The notes beneath the pieces were generated by a model. That model had not been told where the DNA came from. It ran no database searches and saw only the letters and a program-made list of their open reading frames with translations. Shown in pieces: positions 44,546 to 57,700 of a stretch of DNA of 64,000 nt. Source of the stretch: Datisca glomerata (Eukaryota; Streptophyta; Magnoliopsida; Cucurbitales; Datiscaceae); NCBI GenBank assembly GCA_003255025.1, contig QANY01002202.1, forward strand, positions 124,001-188,000, written 5' to 3'. The translations under genes were made by a program, and so were the position numbers. Each line of letters starts with the position of its first letter. Positions within the stretch are counted from its first letter, which is position 1.

Positions 44546-45300
44546 TTTAATGTGTGATTAGTTCTAATTAGGTTGTTAACTACGGGATATGCTAAGACAA
44601 GATATGAATAAGTTTTTTTAGATGATTTTGTTTGAGACATGTGTTATCTGCATGTTATGTTAAGCCAAGTCATGATCAAGTACGTTACGTTATTTCATTT
44701 ATGATACATGTCAAGTTTAGGTATGTTATGTCATGATTGCATTTATGACATGTGGATGCATGTTATTATGTGAGTTTGCTTACTGAGTATTTTAAAATAC
44801 CCACCCCCAAGTTGTTTATGATGTAGATGGTAATGGCAAGCAGCATGAGTGGGAGAGTGCCATAACTAGTTGGATTAGAGAAATTTATGTTTTCAGTTTA
44901 TGAATTGATTTAAAACTTGGGAAAATGTTTTATGTTAAAGTTAGTTATTCAAGTAGTTTATTTTACGTTATATTTTTCTATGAATTATGATGAGTGAAAA
45001 CTTCATGAATTATGAATCTCAAGTTTTTACTTTATTTCAGAGTTTGATTCAGTTTTTTGAAATTTTTTTATTAATTATGCATTTAAGACACTTTATCGCT
45101 TTTACTATTTATTGATTAAGATTCCGATCAAGGATAAGTTAAATGCTACCGCTATTTAAGGTCAAGGTTTTTCTATCATGGGTAAATTAAGAATTTCAAT
45201 TTGGGAATTTTCTCAAAATTAGGGTTTGTTTCAAATTGAGGATTTCAAAATTGTGAAATTAAACATGCATGTTTAACCCTCGGAGATTGGGGCATTACAG

Positions 45301-45314
45301 TTTGATATCAGAGC
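45301..45314 (+). other. Primer binding site of G3
   Basis: TTTGATATCAGAGC follows the LTR end by one base; one mismatch to the tRNA-Met complement TTTGGTATCAGAGC. Confidence 0.85.
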
Positions 45315-45539
45315 AATAGTTTTAGATTTTGTAGATTTTTCTTAGTGAAAAATATGGCATTTCGTTCACTCGACTCCTCCATCACCTTACAAGTCAGGTA
45401 CGCATGATATGTATGTTTTAATTATTGATTCAGTATTATGTGATTTAGTTTCATTATGGCATGTTTGATTATGTTTATGTTATATTTACAAGATAATATT
45501 AGGCTTTTGGTAAGTCTTGAAATTTTGGTGGGTAGTAGA

Positions 45540-46545
45540 GTAATGGTCCATCCACGAGAAACAACAATAAAACATCGGTCGATCCTACTGCGAACCCTCC
45601 GGCAACCATGACCAAAATGTTTCAAGAATTTTTGGAGTTGTTGAGGCAAATAGCGATGGCTCGCCCAGCTCAACAACAACAACTGCATAGATGACAATGA
45701 TCGACGTGCAAATGATCAACACATTTAGGAGGCTGAACTAAACACGCCCGAATTTGACGGTCTCTCGTCCGATCCATTGTTAGCTGAGGATTAGATTGTG
45801 AGATTGGAGCATATATTCTATAGTTTATGATGTGTTCTGAGATTCAAAAGATTGGTTGTGTAACTTTTATGCTGACACGAGAAGCTAAAAAATGATTGGA
45901 GCTTGCATAAAGAGCTCATGATGTTGTGCATAATCTGATGAATTAGAAGTAATTTGTGGAGCTGTTCTTTGAGAAGTACTTTCCAATCACCGTTAGGACA
46001 AGTAAGGAGGCTGAATTTCTTAGGCTGGTGGAAGGTAATATGACTGTTGCAGATTATGAAAGGAAGTTCGAGACCTATCTCGCATCACTACACATTACGT
46101 TGATAGCGAGATCAAGAAGGCTCAGACGTTTGAAAGGGGACTTCATCTAGAGATAAAAGGTTCTGTGTCACTCCACAAGCATACCACTTACGCGGCAGTG
46201 GTTGAAGCAGCGTTGTTAATGGAGCAGAATCTTCCACCAAGAGAGCTACCACGAAATGATCACTCATCGTAAGAGAAATGGGAGCTTCATGATGACCATA
46301 TTGAACAACAAGATGCAATGAAACAAGTTAGAGATTCTCATCTGATTACATCGCTTACAACAAAAGCCACATCGGACAGTGTTATTAGAAGATTAATGCT
46401 TGCTTTAAGTGTGGGAAAACTGGGCATTATCTCAAGGATTGTCCGTTGAACAAACAAGTTCAGAACAATAGCACAACAATCAACAAGAATAATAGAAAAT
46501 CGTTCGCTCTAACACATTAGGAAGCTCGCGATTAAAAGAATGTGT
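45540..46545 (+). pseudogene. G3 gag remnant
   Basis: Plus-strand blocks in order: Gln-rich N-terminus (PATMTKMFQEFLELLRQIA, about 45600-45655), LNTPEFDGLSSDPL (about 45738-45780), the core frame 45956-46150 with LFFEKYFPITVRTSKEAEFL and YERKFETYLASLH, and EQNLPPRELP. The zinc knuckle CFKCGKTGHYLKDC lies at 46401-46442. This is the capsid-nucleocapsid layout of plant chromovirus gag. Stops near 45690, 45795 and 45945 and a frameshift near 46100 break it. At 46550 it runs straight into LTR2, so protease to integrase have been deleted. Confidence 0.85.
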
Positions 46546-46549
46546 GTTT

Positions 46550-47988
46550 CAAATTTGATTTTAAAAAGGAATTACTTGTTATTTTTGTAAAAATATTTTA
46601 ATTATGTATGATTTTTTTAAAGTTTGATTTTCTTAATTTGAATAGGGTTTTATTATATAAATTTTAAAAACCCACTCACACCATACATGTCTATACACCC
46701 TAAACCAACCCTAACCTAATATTATATATAAATTATACCCCTTCTCTCTCCCTTGTTTTGGTTTCCCTCTCCCACTCGACCGTTTGTCCAACGAACCCCC
46801 AGCAATCCTTCTTCTCCGTTGGTCTCTCTCTAAATCCAGGCCGCCTACAAGCTTTGATTTTGGGTAATCTTCTTCTCCTTCTTCTTGATTTCTTTCTTTT
46901 ATCTCTTCCTCTCTCTATTTTTGTCTCTCTCTCTCTCTCTCATCCTTGCTTCATCTCCCTCCCTCTCTTTGTCTCTTTTTCTCGGTCTCTTTCTCTTCAC
47001 CCCCAATCTCAAATTCTCTCTGTTTTTCTTCCCTTTTCTTTGGCTCCCTCCCTCCCTCTCTCTCTCAGCTTCTACCATCACTAGTGGTTGATCGTCAGCG
47101 ATGCCCCCTTTCCTGTTCATTGTTTTTCTCTTTATTTCCATCTTTCCCTGTTAGGATTGCAACTGGATATTGTGACCCAATTAGTTGTTGACCCGGCCTA
47201 AAAGCATACCTCAACCGGTCCAGTCAACCTTAACTGATCTGGACTAGTCAAGACTAACTCAAACTGAACCAAACCAGACTGGTTTGAGCCAGCCTGCTCT
47301 GAACCATTTGACCCAAAGCTTTATCATTTGACTTTTGACCCGATACATTTTTTCCGACCTCGCTCAGACCCCTTTACACCGTTTTAATTAAATCTCTTTA
47401 TTTAATGATATTAAAAATGTGTTTATGTTGATTTATTTCAAAACAATTTAGTGATTATATTTTTTTGGATTCCAGGTGATTAGTTGTTTAGTTCATTCCT
47501 CCGGTTCATGTAAGTGAATTTACATCGTAATATGATACATGTGTGATAAATGTAAAATGTGTTACTCTCATCAATTTTAATTGTTTGTAAGCATGTTATG
47601 TTCATATATATGCTTTGTGTAAGTGAACTTATATTGTAATATGACCCATGTGTGATAAATGGATGTTCCTTGAGTAAGTGAATTTACATCGTAATGTGAC
47701 CCATGTGTGATAAATGTATGATGTGTTATTCTCATTAGCTTTAATTGTCTGTAAACATGTTATATTCACGTATATGTTTTATGTAAGCTTACATAATGAT
47801 GTGACTTTGATATTATAATTGTATCATATATTTATATTATTATCTCTTAGACCATTTTTCAATCATGTTTATATTTCATAACATTTTGGTATGTTTACTA
47901 TTCTATTATTAATTTGATTATCATGAGATAAATATTTGGGTATGAATGATTTTATATAGTATATTATCATGTTTGATTCTGGTACATG
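46550..47988 (+). repeat. Truncated 3' LTR of G3
   Basis: It aligns with 42652-44105 of LTR1, including promoter, CT-rich stretch, micro-exon interval and GTAAGTGA repeats. Left and right ends are missing. It is joined to copia II LTR sequence on the right. Confidence 0.85.
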
Positions 47989-48300
47989 ATACCAATAAAT
48001 TTATGAGATAAGTTAATTTTGAATTAACTGATAGCTAGAAATTTATTTGATAAAATAAATAATAAATTTGGTAAAATTACCACATGGCATGCTGGACTAC
48101 CACATATCAATCAATGATTTTTGAATCAGAGATTAACATGAATTACTATAGTGCCACACGACACTACAGTGACATAGGGCGCACTATAGTGCCATATGGC
48201 ACTACAGTGTTGCCGTGAGGCACTACAGCATTGTACGACACACTGCAGTGTCGTGTGGCACTGCACGGCACACTATAGTGCCACACGGTATGTTTATGAG
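47989..48300 (+). repeat. Copia II LTR piece
   Basis: Bases 48003-48150 match 60085-60218 of the copy B LTR (gataagttaatttt, aaataataaatttgg, cacatggcat). It could be the 3' LTR of copy A displaced by G3 or the 5' LTR of copy C; copy C follows directly, so the latter is favoured. Confidence 0.65.
48144..48288 (+). repeat. Palindrome-rich short tandem array in copia II LTR
   Basis: About seven units of 18-21 bp are built from CACTATAGTG, CACTACAGTG or CACTGCAGTG followed by CCAYAYGG-like DNA. CACTATAGTG and CACTGCAGTG are perfect dyads. The equivalent place in the copy B LTR (about 60220-60230) has no array, so it expanded in this copy only. Confidence 0.7.
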
Positions 48301-51300
48301 AGTTGGGATACCGTTGAGTACATGGCAAGTTATTTTTTGAGTTTATATTTTCATGATATGTTGTATTCTTTAATTAGAATGTGTTTGTAATGATTGAGAA
48401 TTTTATTATTTTTCAGTAATTAAAATGTTGTCCATGAGCCCATTAGCATCTTTATGGAAAATATTGTCGACAGTAATGGATATTAACTAGGACTTTAATC
48501 TGACTGTAAAGAAAATGCAAGTACACTCCTAATTAAAGTTATGGTAGATCTTTCTTAGACTTCCTCTCAGGAGAATAAAATTAATATTGGGTATGTAGAT
48601 AGATTGAATTTTAGTTCATGTTACATAGTGTCATTATATGACAAATATGTTGGAACTACAGTAAATTTGTTCTCCATCGAAGCTGATATAATTATTAATC
48701 TCTAGTAAGATGTCTGAAGGGTAATGTTAAACACTTAGATGGCGAACGAAACACTGGTTGATGATCATATCCTAATGATTGTTTTTATTCAACTAGAAAG
48801 AGATTCTTAAAGCTAAAATCAATGGAAAAACCCAGATCGGTATAGTCTTGGATTTCTGAGCGAATTCCTTACATCAGTTTATGATTAAACTATAGCACTT
48901 GCAGAAATGTTTAATTTGACTTAATTAAACTAGGAACTCTACATAGCTAAGGGAATCTTGAAGACGGTTTGTGTTAAACATGATCCAAACAATTTTTTCT
49001 TTTGGGCTGCTTAGCCTAAATAAGATGAAGAAGATAAAGATGTCAAAATAGAGGTGACTCAGAGTAAGAGAGAGAGAAAGTTCTAATGGGAAGTGTTTTT
49101 ATTTTGGGAAGACTGGATACAAGAAAACCAACTAAAAGCTTTCTTTAACTGTAAAGAGCTGAAACATGTATAACATTAAAAAGTTATCAATGATTGATTC
49201 TTCTACGTCCTAGCATGCTGACTCTAAAATCATTGATCACATTCACAATTCTTTATGAGGGTTCTAGGAAACTTGAAAACTATATGAAAGGGATTGCAGG
49301 TTATTCTTTGGAAAGAGGCATATGCACTATTTTAGATAGTACTTTTATTTCTAAATTTTTATTGCATGATATAGAGTAAAATAAAAATATACATAGAGTA
49401 CATTATAGAAGAGAAATGTTTCTCAAGCCAAGTATATGTCTATAACATATATCATGGTCATATTATCTAAGTATGATTCAAAGACAAGTAAGAGATATGC
49501 ATCATGGCTTTAAATTTTAAACTCTTACAAGTAAGCGAATTCATTACTGATAAGTATATGACCAAGAGTCTTTTCTAAGTTAGAATGACGTAGAATTCTA
49601 TGACGTTAGCGTTGGAGTATATACTTGAGTAGACAAATGAAAGTCTAGGTGAAGGGTGGGTATGGGTATAATTTCAATTTTATTGACGAGTACTCTAGAT
49701 ATGACTATGTTTGTCTTATGCTTCTCGATTCTAAAACTTTTGAGAAATCAAATAGTTTAGAACGAAAGTCAAGAAGGCATTGAAGAAGTAAATACCTCTT
49801 AATAACATTCACAAACTACAAGGTAAATATCTTAATTGTATCCCAGTTGGTTATATATGGGTCACCTAGAGAAATGTGAAACAGTAAGGAAAATTGTTTT
49901 CTTTTAACATAATGAGATCTATATGTACCTAGTTCACTGGCCTATTTACTTTTTAAGCATTAACTTTATAGATTACATATTTTGAATGTAACATCATCTT
50001 TGGTCGTTCTCGAAACATCACAAGAATTATAGAATGTTCATAAACCTATTTTATGTAACCTGCATATATGTGTATGTCCAGCACACGTGCCAAAAGAGAA
50101 TGTTGCCAAGCTATATGGGAGATCAAAATGAAATCTAACTATAGGCTAAGCAAAAGGGAATGTGGGTTATTTGTTTATATGGTACCAAAAATAAGAAGTG
50201 TTTGTAAGTATAAACATTGTATACTTGGAAGATGACTATATTTCAAAAGGAATATCTAGACGTAACACAAACTTAGAAGAATTTTTCAATAATGCATGTG
50301 TCACGTAATCCAGTTGGTAATAGATACGTCTAGAAGTTAGTAAGAATCTAGTTAGTCAAGAAAATAAGAATGAAGTACTTCCTAGAATTATACAACCTTG
50401 TTGTAGTGGGAGCGTTTCTCATTCATATGAGAACTAAATATTTCTAGGAATGTCTAGTATGGCAATCTTGGCAAAACATTAGCAAGATCTGAATCACTAT
50501 GTCATAGTGGGAGAAGATCATGACCAATTGAGAGATTCATGTTCAAGTGCGTGACTTTCGAGTCCATCTCAGAGGAACATGACTCAGATCTCAGATATTG
50601 TATAGAGGTTGTAATGATGTAAAGTAAATCATTGGCTTCAAGCGATAAAATCTTAAAATGATTCCAGTAACCTAAATAGTGTATGGAAGCTTGTAGAAGC
50701 TCCTAGAGAAGTGGTTGCCGAGGATCTACAAGCGGAAGCTAGACACAAACGCAAGGTTAAGATCTTCAAGGCTAGACTAAGTGAGAAATGGCATACCTAG
50801 AGAGAGAGAGAGGATATTAAGTATAGCAGATCATTCTCACTAATGGACATGCTTATGTCTATAAAGATATTGTATCCATTGCAGGTCATCTCGTAGAGGA
50901 ATTTTGACAAATGGATGTCAAGAACGCTATCTTGTATGGCGATCTTTATGTCTCAATTTTCAGATTTGTCGCTAAGGGCCAGAAATTATGATATTCATAA
51001 TGTATTAGTCCAATCGTGGACTTACGCATGCATTAAGTAGTAAGAACATTATGTTGATCATATAATCAAAGTTTTGATTTTGATCAATGTCATAATGAGC
51101 CATGTCAGTACAAGAGAAAGGAAGGAGACATAATGATTTTCTTGGTGTTTAATGTAGATGATATTTTATCATCAAGAATGATATAGAATGAAATGTCACC
51201 GATAAAACCATGTTCGTCAGAATTTAAGATATATCAAAGATTTTGGAAAAATGGTCTTCATTCTAAGAATTAAGTTCTTTCAAGACTTAAATATAGAATG

Positions 51301-51800
51301 ATATACTTATCTTGAATTGTATAGACAACAATATGTTGTGTAGTGTATAATGATGGATTCCAAGAAAGGGCTTGTTACCCTTTTAGGTTTGGAACCTATG
51401 TATTTTGTTAGTGTCTTATGACATATGATAAAATATATAACATTAAGACAATTCCCTTCCTTTTGGTAGTGGGAAGTCTTAAATATGTTATATTGTACAA
51501 TGGATTTACATTTCGCAATAAGCTTAGTTAGCAGACATCAATTAAATCCTAGAAGATTTCATTCGATAGTTGTGAAGCATATACTCAAGTGTCTTAGGAG
51601 AACGATGTATTGTGTGCTTGTCTATCACAGTGAGAATCCAATACCAGTTCGGTATATGGATTAAGATTTCTAATTAGATTACTTCAACGGTAGAACCTAG
51701 CAGACCAGTTTACGATTACTTGAGCCATAAAAGTCTTTGGGTCACATGTAGAGAACATGAGGGTTAAGTTGGTTGTAGACGTGCTTGAGAGAGTTATAAG
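48300..51800 (+). pseudogene. Copia II copy C gag-pol remnant, strongly decayed
   Basis: The plus strand shows scattered copia motifs in the right order. A gag zinc-knuckle relic CFYFGKTGYKKTN lies at about 49086-49125. Integrase core pieces are near 49690-49830 (SKTFEKFK-like, KVKKALKK, NNIHKLQGKYLN). A CPAHV-like and GYFVYMVPK-like block is at 50070-50200, then LEDDYISKGI (about 50230). RT pieces are at 50695-50780 and 50910-51170. The RT/RNase H border HILKCLRRTMYCVLVYHSENP lies at about 51570-51635. No frame exceeds about 60 codons in the right reading, so this copy is the oldest of the three. Confidence 0.7.
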
Positions 51801-53050
51801 CCTATTTTTAATAGCTTAGTCATTTTTATCTATTAAGAATGAGACTCTATGAGTCAACATATTTCGTATGTTGGATGACTAAGTTACTAAATAGTGAGTC
51901 TATAGATTCTCAATAGTAGAATTCATAAAAACTTTTAATTAACATAATATCTCTTAAATAATTCATTTATGTGGTCACAATAATCTAAGCGCTTAGTATC
52001 TCTGGTGGAATACTAGAGATTGATCATTTTACTTGAGGCATCAAGTATGAAAATTATTATAGTTAACCAGTAGAATGAATTTGGAACCTAAGGATACCAA
52101 GATGCGTATAAATATTAGGTCGATAGTAATTAACCTAGTTATACACGGTCTTATATTATGGAGAGGCATTACATAATGAATAATAGGCCAATGATAGTTA
52201 CGTCGAGTAATATAAAATACACTTGAAGTTCAATTATGATTTTATAGTGTAGTTAATCGTAATTAATAAATTAATAAATTCGATCATGAGTTTAATCGAT
52301 AGAGTTATTAATTATATAGTCAGGTGTATTTTTATCATTATGGTCTCTTTACTAGTTTTGAATTTGAGTAACTTTATGATATGACTTGTTTAATAAATAA
52401 GTGGCTTTGCGTGAATACTCTATAGTCAATCAATTGATCTAAAAACTAACTCTATATTTATTCTAAATAGGTCAAAGATTAATTAAAATTATTTTAATTA
52501 ATTGAATTTATTTTTAATTAAAAAAATAAATTACGGTTGGGAATTGAATTTCAACCTTTGGCTTGGCCATGGTTTACATTAAATTGTAACCCATGTCATG
52601 GGCCGTGATATGCAGTTAGTTAAATACAAAAGAAAGAAAAAACTGTTCTTCTTTTAATGAGTGAACAGATTTGACAAATGAAGAAATGGCCGATTTCTTT
52701 TGAAGCCATGTTTTCAGAAATATGTTTCTAAGTACAGTTTTTCACAAAGAATGAAATCATGCCTTGGCCGACGTTAATTTTGGAAGAGAAAGACATGCGG
52801 TAGTTTTGTTTCTTGATTTTATTCGAGTGTTTATCCGTAATTTTAGTTAATGGTTTAAGAAATAGTCAGGATGATTATGAGATTTTAATTTTTTAATCGT
52901 CTCATTTTAAAATATATTTTTCATAATCTATAATATAAATAAGTTATTTCTTGAAATATTTTTATAAATTTAATATTTTCCGTTATATTGATTCTTCATG
53001 TTGCTAGCCATTGTCAACCTGATTCTAAAATTCTTTTAAAATATGCATTA
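51801..53050 (+). repeat. Probable 3' LTR region of copia II copy C
   Basis: It follows the RNase H relic and has the AT-rich, taattaataa-rich texture of the copy B LTR, with weak matching blocks (52250-52330 against 59660-59740). The exact start, polypurine tract and end were not found. It contains no gene. Confidence 0.4.
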
Positions 53051-53054
53051 ATGT

Positions 53055-54480
53055 ACAATGGCTTATTGTGTTGAGCCCACTTCTTCCTCTATCATTGACG
53101 CAAACGACAAAGATACCTTTGACTCCTCAATAGGTCGAATCTCCATGTCATCATCCTGAAAAGCAAAATCTTCTTTGCCTTGAACACTGCATGAAAAGTA
53201 AATTCCATATTAATCCGTAATCTTTCAAGAAACCTTCCGAATTTGATAACTAGTTGTTTACATTGCTTTTCATGATATACTTCCTTTATTATTCAGTTGC
53301 CTGACCAGCTATCGCACCCTCTTAATCGTCTCGTTGCGGTATGATTCCATTCTTTCAAACCCAAGATTTGGCATAGTGACAGCAATATGTTTCTGGCCTT
53401 GTTTGCATTTAAAATTCATTTCAATGTAGGCTCTGAACCTTCTATGTTTCCTCCTCTTCTAAGTTCTTGTTGAAAAGGCTCATATCTTGGGCAGCCTATT
53501 TTTGGGTCTACCAACACATGCCAGCTATTTGGTTTGACTTACGCGGTTTAATCATCTTAGGTTATTTAAGCTCAGCCACTTCATTGGCAAGATACTCTGC
53601 AAAATGTGTTGCATATTCTTTTGGGACCATGCGAGTGAATACTAGTCTCCTCAATGGATAAGAATTGTGATAATAGCCTTGGTAAGGCCTTCCACAACGG
53701 AAATTTCTTGGGTATTGATGGTTCCCAGCCATCCATTCTTCGACCATCTTTTTAGGAGCCACTTGATTAAATTCTTCAATTGGCCATTTGAACATTTTTT
53801 TCTTTGCAAATCATCAAAGGCATGCCAGTCTTGGCATCTATTATTTTACAGATTTCTAGGAATTCCTTACCACATATTGTACATAGCCTCTTATAGATTT
53901 CAGACTCAAGTTTAGTTGTTGAAGATGAAGATGAGGCTCCTTCATTAGCCTTCATTAGAGCCAACACTAAAGTGGCTTCAGCATATGCTTTCAGAATCAT
54001 TTCTTTTCCGTCCAACCGAGGCTGCTCTTGAAAATTCACCAAGGTCTCCTCTGGTGCTGTGCTGAGACTTCTATGGAATTCATTTAAGTACTAACCTCTT
54101 TCATCGTAGGAAAAGGATCTTCATCAATCTCCATTTTATATTTCTTTCTTTTTGGAAACTTGAATCTTCCACTCTTTGATTGCTCCTGTAGGAAATTTTG
54201 AAACACAAACAATCTTAGTTGTGTGGCTCCATGCATTATGCAATTTACAATAACTTTTACAATTTTCAGTTGGAAGAAATTCTATGTCATTCGGATAACT
54301 TAATCACTTGCGCATATAACAAATGATCAAAAATCTCATCAGTCTTACTGTGAACCTTTTGGGACAAGCAATATTTAATATTGAATTTCCAAAGAAAACA
54401 ATCAAAGGTTTTTTTATATTGGAAGGAGCCTTCTTCGTCATGCCTGACGGATTTCAAAAATGTCATAGGCATGCAATGGA
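53055..54480 (-). pseudogene. Gypsy gag/linker fragment G5
   Basis: From high to low on the minus strand: a zinc-knuckle-free gag C-terminus with HDEEGSFQYKKTFDCFLWK (54465-54410); a block like QEQSKSGRFKFPKRKKYKME then IDEDPFP (about 54195-54115), which matches the (I/V)xxGRLKF...DxxPFP pattern of plant gypsy polyproteins; VNFQEQPRLDGKE (54040); APKKMVEEWMAGNHQYPR (about 53760-53705); PKEYATHFAEYL (about 53610-53580); and an acidic FQDDDMEIRPIEES stretch (about 53160-53115). No protease, RT or LTR is attached. I am confident it is gypsy-like and unsure of the clade. Confidence 0.6.
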
Positions 54481-54489
54481 GTCCTTAAT

Positions 54490-54771
54490 TGTTTTTTGAC
54501 CAAATTAGCAATACCTTATTGTTAAAAGAGAAAATATGAGATATTTTGAGATTTAATTAATTAGGATGAGAATGTCTCATAGACAGTTGAAAATTAATCT
54601 GACCGAGCATAAGGCTGCATATTATTTGTTAGGTTGTCTTATCGTAGATTAGTATTTGTTAAGTTTATGTGTTTGATATGTTGCATTCATGAATTACTAT
54701 TACTTTCCAAATTTCTTCATATTTATTTCAATTTTATTAAATGATGTACATTTTATTTTTCAGTTATTATT
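54490..54771 (+). other. Leader 3' end of copia II copy B
   Basis: It aligns with 40060-40340 of copy A and leads directly to gag. The upstream leader and 5' LTR are absent, so copy B is 5'-truncated at its junction with G5. Confidence 0.7.
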
Positions 54772-57700
54772 ATGTCTACCATGCGCTACAACATTCCTAC
54801 TTTTCTTGCACTCGATAAACTCAATGGTGATAAATACATAAGACGAAAGTCGAATTTGAATTTGATGCTAATATGTGAGAATCACGAGTTTGTTCTTATT
54901 GAGGAATTTCCTGAGGAATCCGCTGTCAATTCCCCTAAGAATGTTAGGGATAAGTTTGATGCTTTAATTCGGCCCAACAGCAAAGCTAAGTGGTACATGC
55001 TTGTGAGCATGACTGATGTTTAAAGAACAAAGCATGAAAACTGTGTATGAGATTATAAAATATTTATAGGCGATGTTTGGGTAGTAGTCTGACCAAAGTC
55101 ATAATGGGTCTGGTAGGAGCTACATGAATACTAAGATTAAGAAAGTACTTCTGTGTATGAACATGTTTTGAAGATGATGAACATAATGCATGAGGCAGAA
55201 CAAGTTGAAATTCAACATGCCCAATTGTTGATTGATCTGCTTACTTTTGAGTCACTCAATAAAAGTATGCCCAAAGAGGTGAGGCAAATGTTGCTGAGCA
55301 AAATCCTTCTTCCAATGTTGTTAAAAATAACAAAATGAAGAAGCATAAGGGTAAGGACAAGAGTAAGAACAAAAAAGGAAAGAAAGCTAAAAAATGAAGG
55401 TGACATCAAACCCAAGGGAAAGTGTTTTCACTATGGAGTTGAAGGTCACTAGAACAGAAACTATAACAAGTATCCCTCCAAGCTGAAAAAGAAAGGAAAA
55501 TATGATTTACTTGTACTTGAAGCTTGTTTAGTTGAATATGATTTGTCATCCTGGATATTGGATTCACAAGCCACTAACCATGTATATTCTTCTTTGCAGA
55601 TACTTGATTAGACAAGGGAGCTGGCTAATGGCAAGGTGATAATGAGAGTTGGTAGTGGCGCGTTCGTGTCAACAAAAGCATTGGCGACAGTCCATTTAAG
55701 CTTTGGAACTAATTTTCTTGTTTGAACAATATTAATTTTATTCCTAGTTTTTCAAGAAATTGATATCTTTATTGTTATTGCATGACCAATTATTTGATAT
55801 TTCTTTTATTAGTAATCAATTTATTTATTTTGAAGAATGGATTCAATATTTATCATGCAAAAGTTTCAAACGGACTGTATATGCTTAAACTGATGGAACG
55901 TGCGTTAAATAGTTCAGAATTGTTTAAAGTAGCAAATCCTAAAAGTAACAGACGACAAAGAATTTCTCATGATGATGCCACGTATCATGACACCTTAGGT
56001 TGGGACATATTAGTCCAAATAGATTAAACGGTTAACAAAGCATGGTTCTTTGAGAGAACTAAAAGTTGTGACTTTTCTAGTTTGTGAATCTTGTCTAGAG
56101 AGTAAATGACCCATAGATATTTCTCTGGAAAGGGCCGAAGAACCACTTAAGCTAGTCCATAGGGATGTATGTGGACCGATCAATGTACAAGCTAGAGGAG
56201 GGTATGAGTATTTTGTCACATTTATTGTCTATTACTGTAGATATGGTTATACTTATCTAATGCATAGAAAGTATGAAACTTTTGGAAAGTTTAAAGACTT
56301 CAAAGCCAAAGCAGAAAAGCAATTCGATAAATCTTTGAAAATACTTCGATTAGATTGAGGTGGTGAATGCTTGGATTTAGAATTCAAGGATTACCTACTG
56401 GAGTATGGCATTCTATCTCAACTCACATCCGCTGGAATGCCATAGAAAAATGGTGTTTCAGAAAGTAGAAAATGAATCCTATTGGATATGGTTTGGTCGA
56501 TGTTAGGATACTCATCACTACCACTCACATTCTAGGAATATGCACTTCAAACAGAAACCTACATTTTGAATGTAGTGCATTCTATCTCAACTCACAGCCG
56601 CTGGAATGCCATAGAAAAATGGTGTTTCAGAAAGTAGAAAATGAATCCTATTGGATATGGTTTGGTCGATGTTAGGATACTCATCACTACCACTCACATT
56701 CTAGGAATATTCACTTCAAACGGAAACCTACATTTTGAATGTAGTGCCTTCTAAGTCAATAAGAAAGACACCTTTAGGGTTATAGAATGGCTCCAAACCT
56801 AGTTTGCATCATTTCCGTATATGGGGTGTCCAGCTCACGTTCTTAGAACCAAGACTGAAAAGTTAAACCCAAGGTTTGAAGTGTGTATATTTGTTGGCTA
56901 TGCTCCATAAACAAGAGGTGGGTACTTTAATAGTCACAAAAATCAAAAGGTGTTTGTATCGAAAAATATTATTTTACTTGAACATGACTATATGGAAAAC
57001 TACAAACCTCAGAGCAAAGTAGTTCTCAAAGAATTAGTATCCAATAAGATTTGATCACCTTCATCATTAACTGATAAATGACAAATCACAGAAACCTTTG
57101 TTCCTATTCAGGAAATCCAAATACAACATCGTAGTGGGAGGATGGTAAGACAACCTATTCATTTGAATTAGAGGCACATGTCTTAGTGCCTGACACCGAT
57201 AAGGACGATCCATGAACCATTAAAGAGGTGATGGAAGATCCTGAAAAGGAGAAATGGCAAGATTCCATAAACCAAGAAATAGAATCGATGTATTCCAATT
57301 TTGTCTGAAAACTTTTAGATCCACCTGAAGATGTCAAGCCCATTAGATGTAAATGGATCATTAAGAGGAAAAAAGGTGGAGATGGGAAAGAAGAGACTTC
57401 CAAGGCACGGCTAGTAGCCAAAGGCTATACACAAAGGGAAGGAGTCGATTGTGAAGAGACATTATCTCCCGTTGTGATGCTAAAATATATTCACATCCTT
57501 TTATCCATAGTCGCAAGTTTAGACTATGAAATGTGGTAAATGGATGTCAAGAAATCTTTTCTAAATCACTCTCGTGATGAAAACATCTATATGATGCAAC
57601 CAGAAGAATTCGTGAAAAGGGGGAAGATCAGAAAGTATGCAAGTTACTTAAATCCATTTATGGATTGAAGTAAGCATCTAGATCTTGGAATCATACCTCT

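Larger units (their letters stand above)
42596..45299 (+). repeat. 5' LTR of G3 (2.7 kb)
   Basis: It starts TGTAATACCCCG and ends GGGGCATTACA, followed at once by the primer binding site. Order of content: teloboxes and TATA (42801-42838), CT-rich tract to about 43190, candidate micro-exon (43593-43626), repeated GTAAGTGA units (43627-43904), minisatellite (44282-44545), and a palindrome at 44787-44800. Confidence 0.9.
42596..47988 (+). mobile_element. Gypsy element G3, internally deleted
   Basis: Two long similar LTRs (42596-45299 and about 46550-47988) enclose only 1.25 kb with a primer binding site and a gag remnant; all of pol is gone. LTR2 lacks its first roughly 55 bp and its last roughly 1.2 kb. 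The element interrupts RNase H of copia II copy A, so it inserted later than that copia. By eye the aligned LTR parts agree at about nine bases in ten. Confidence 0.85.
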
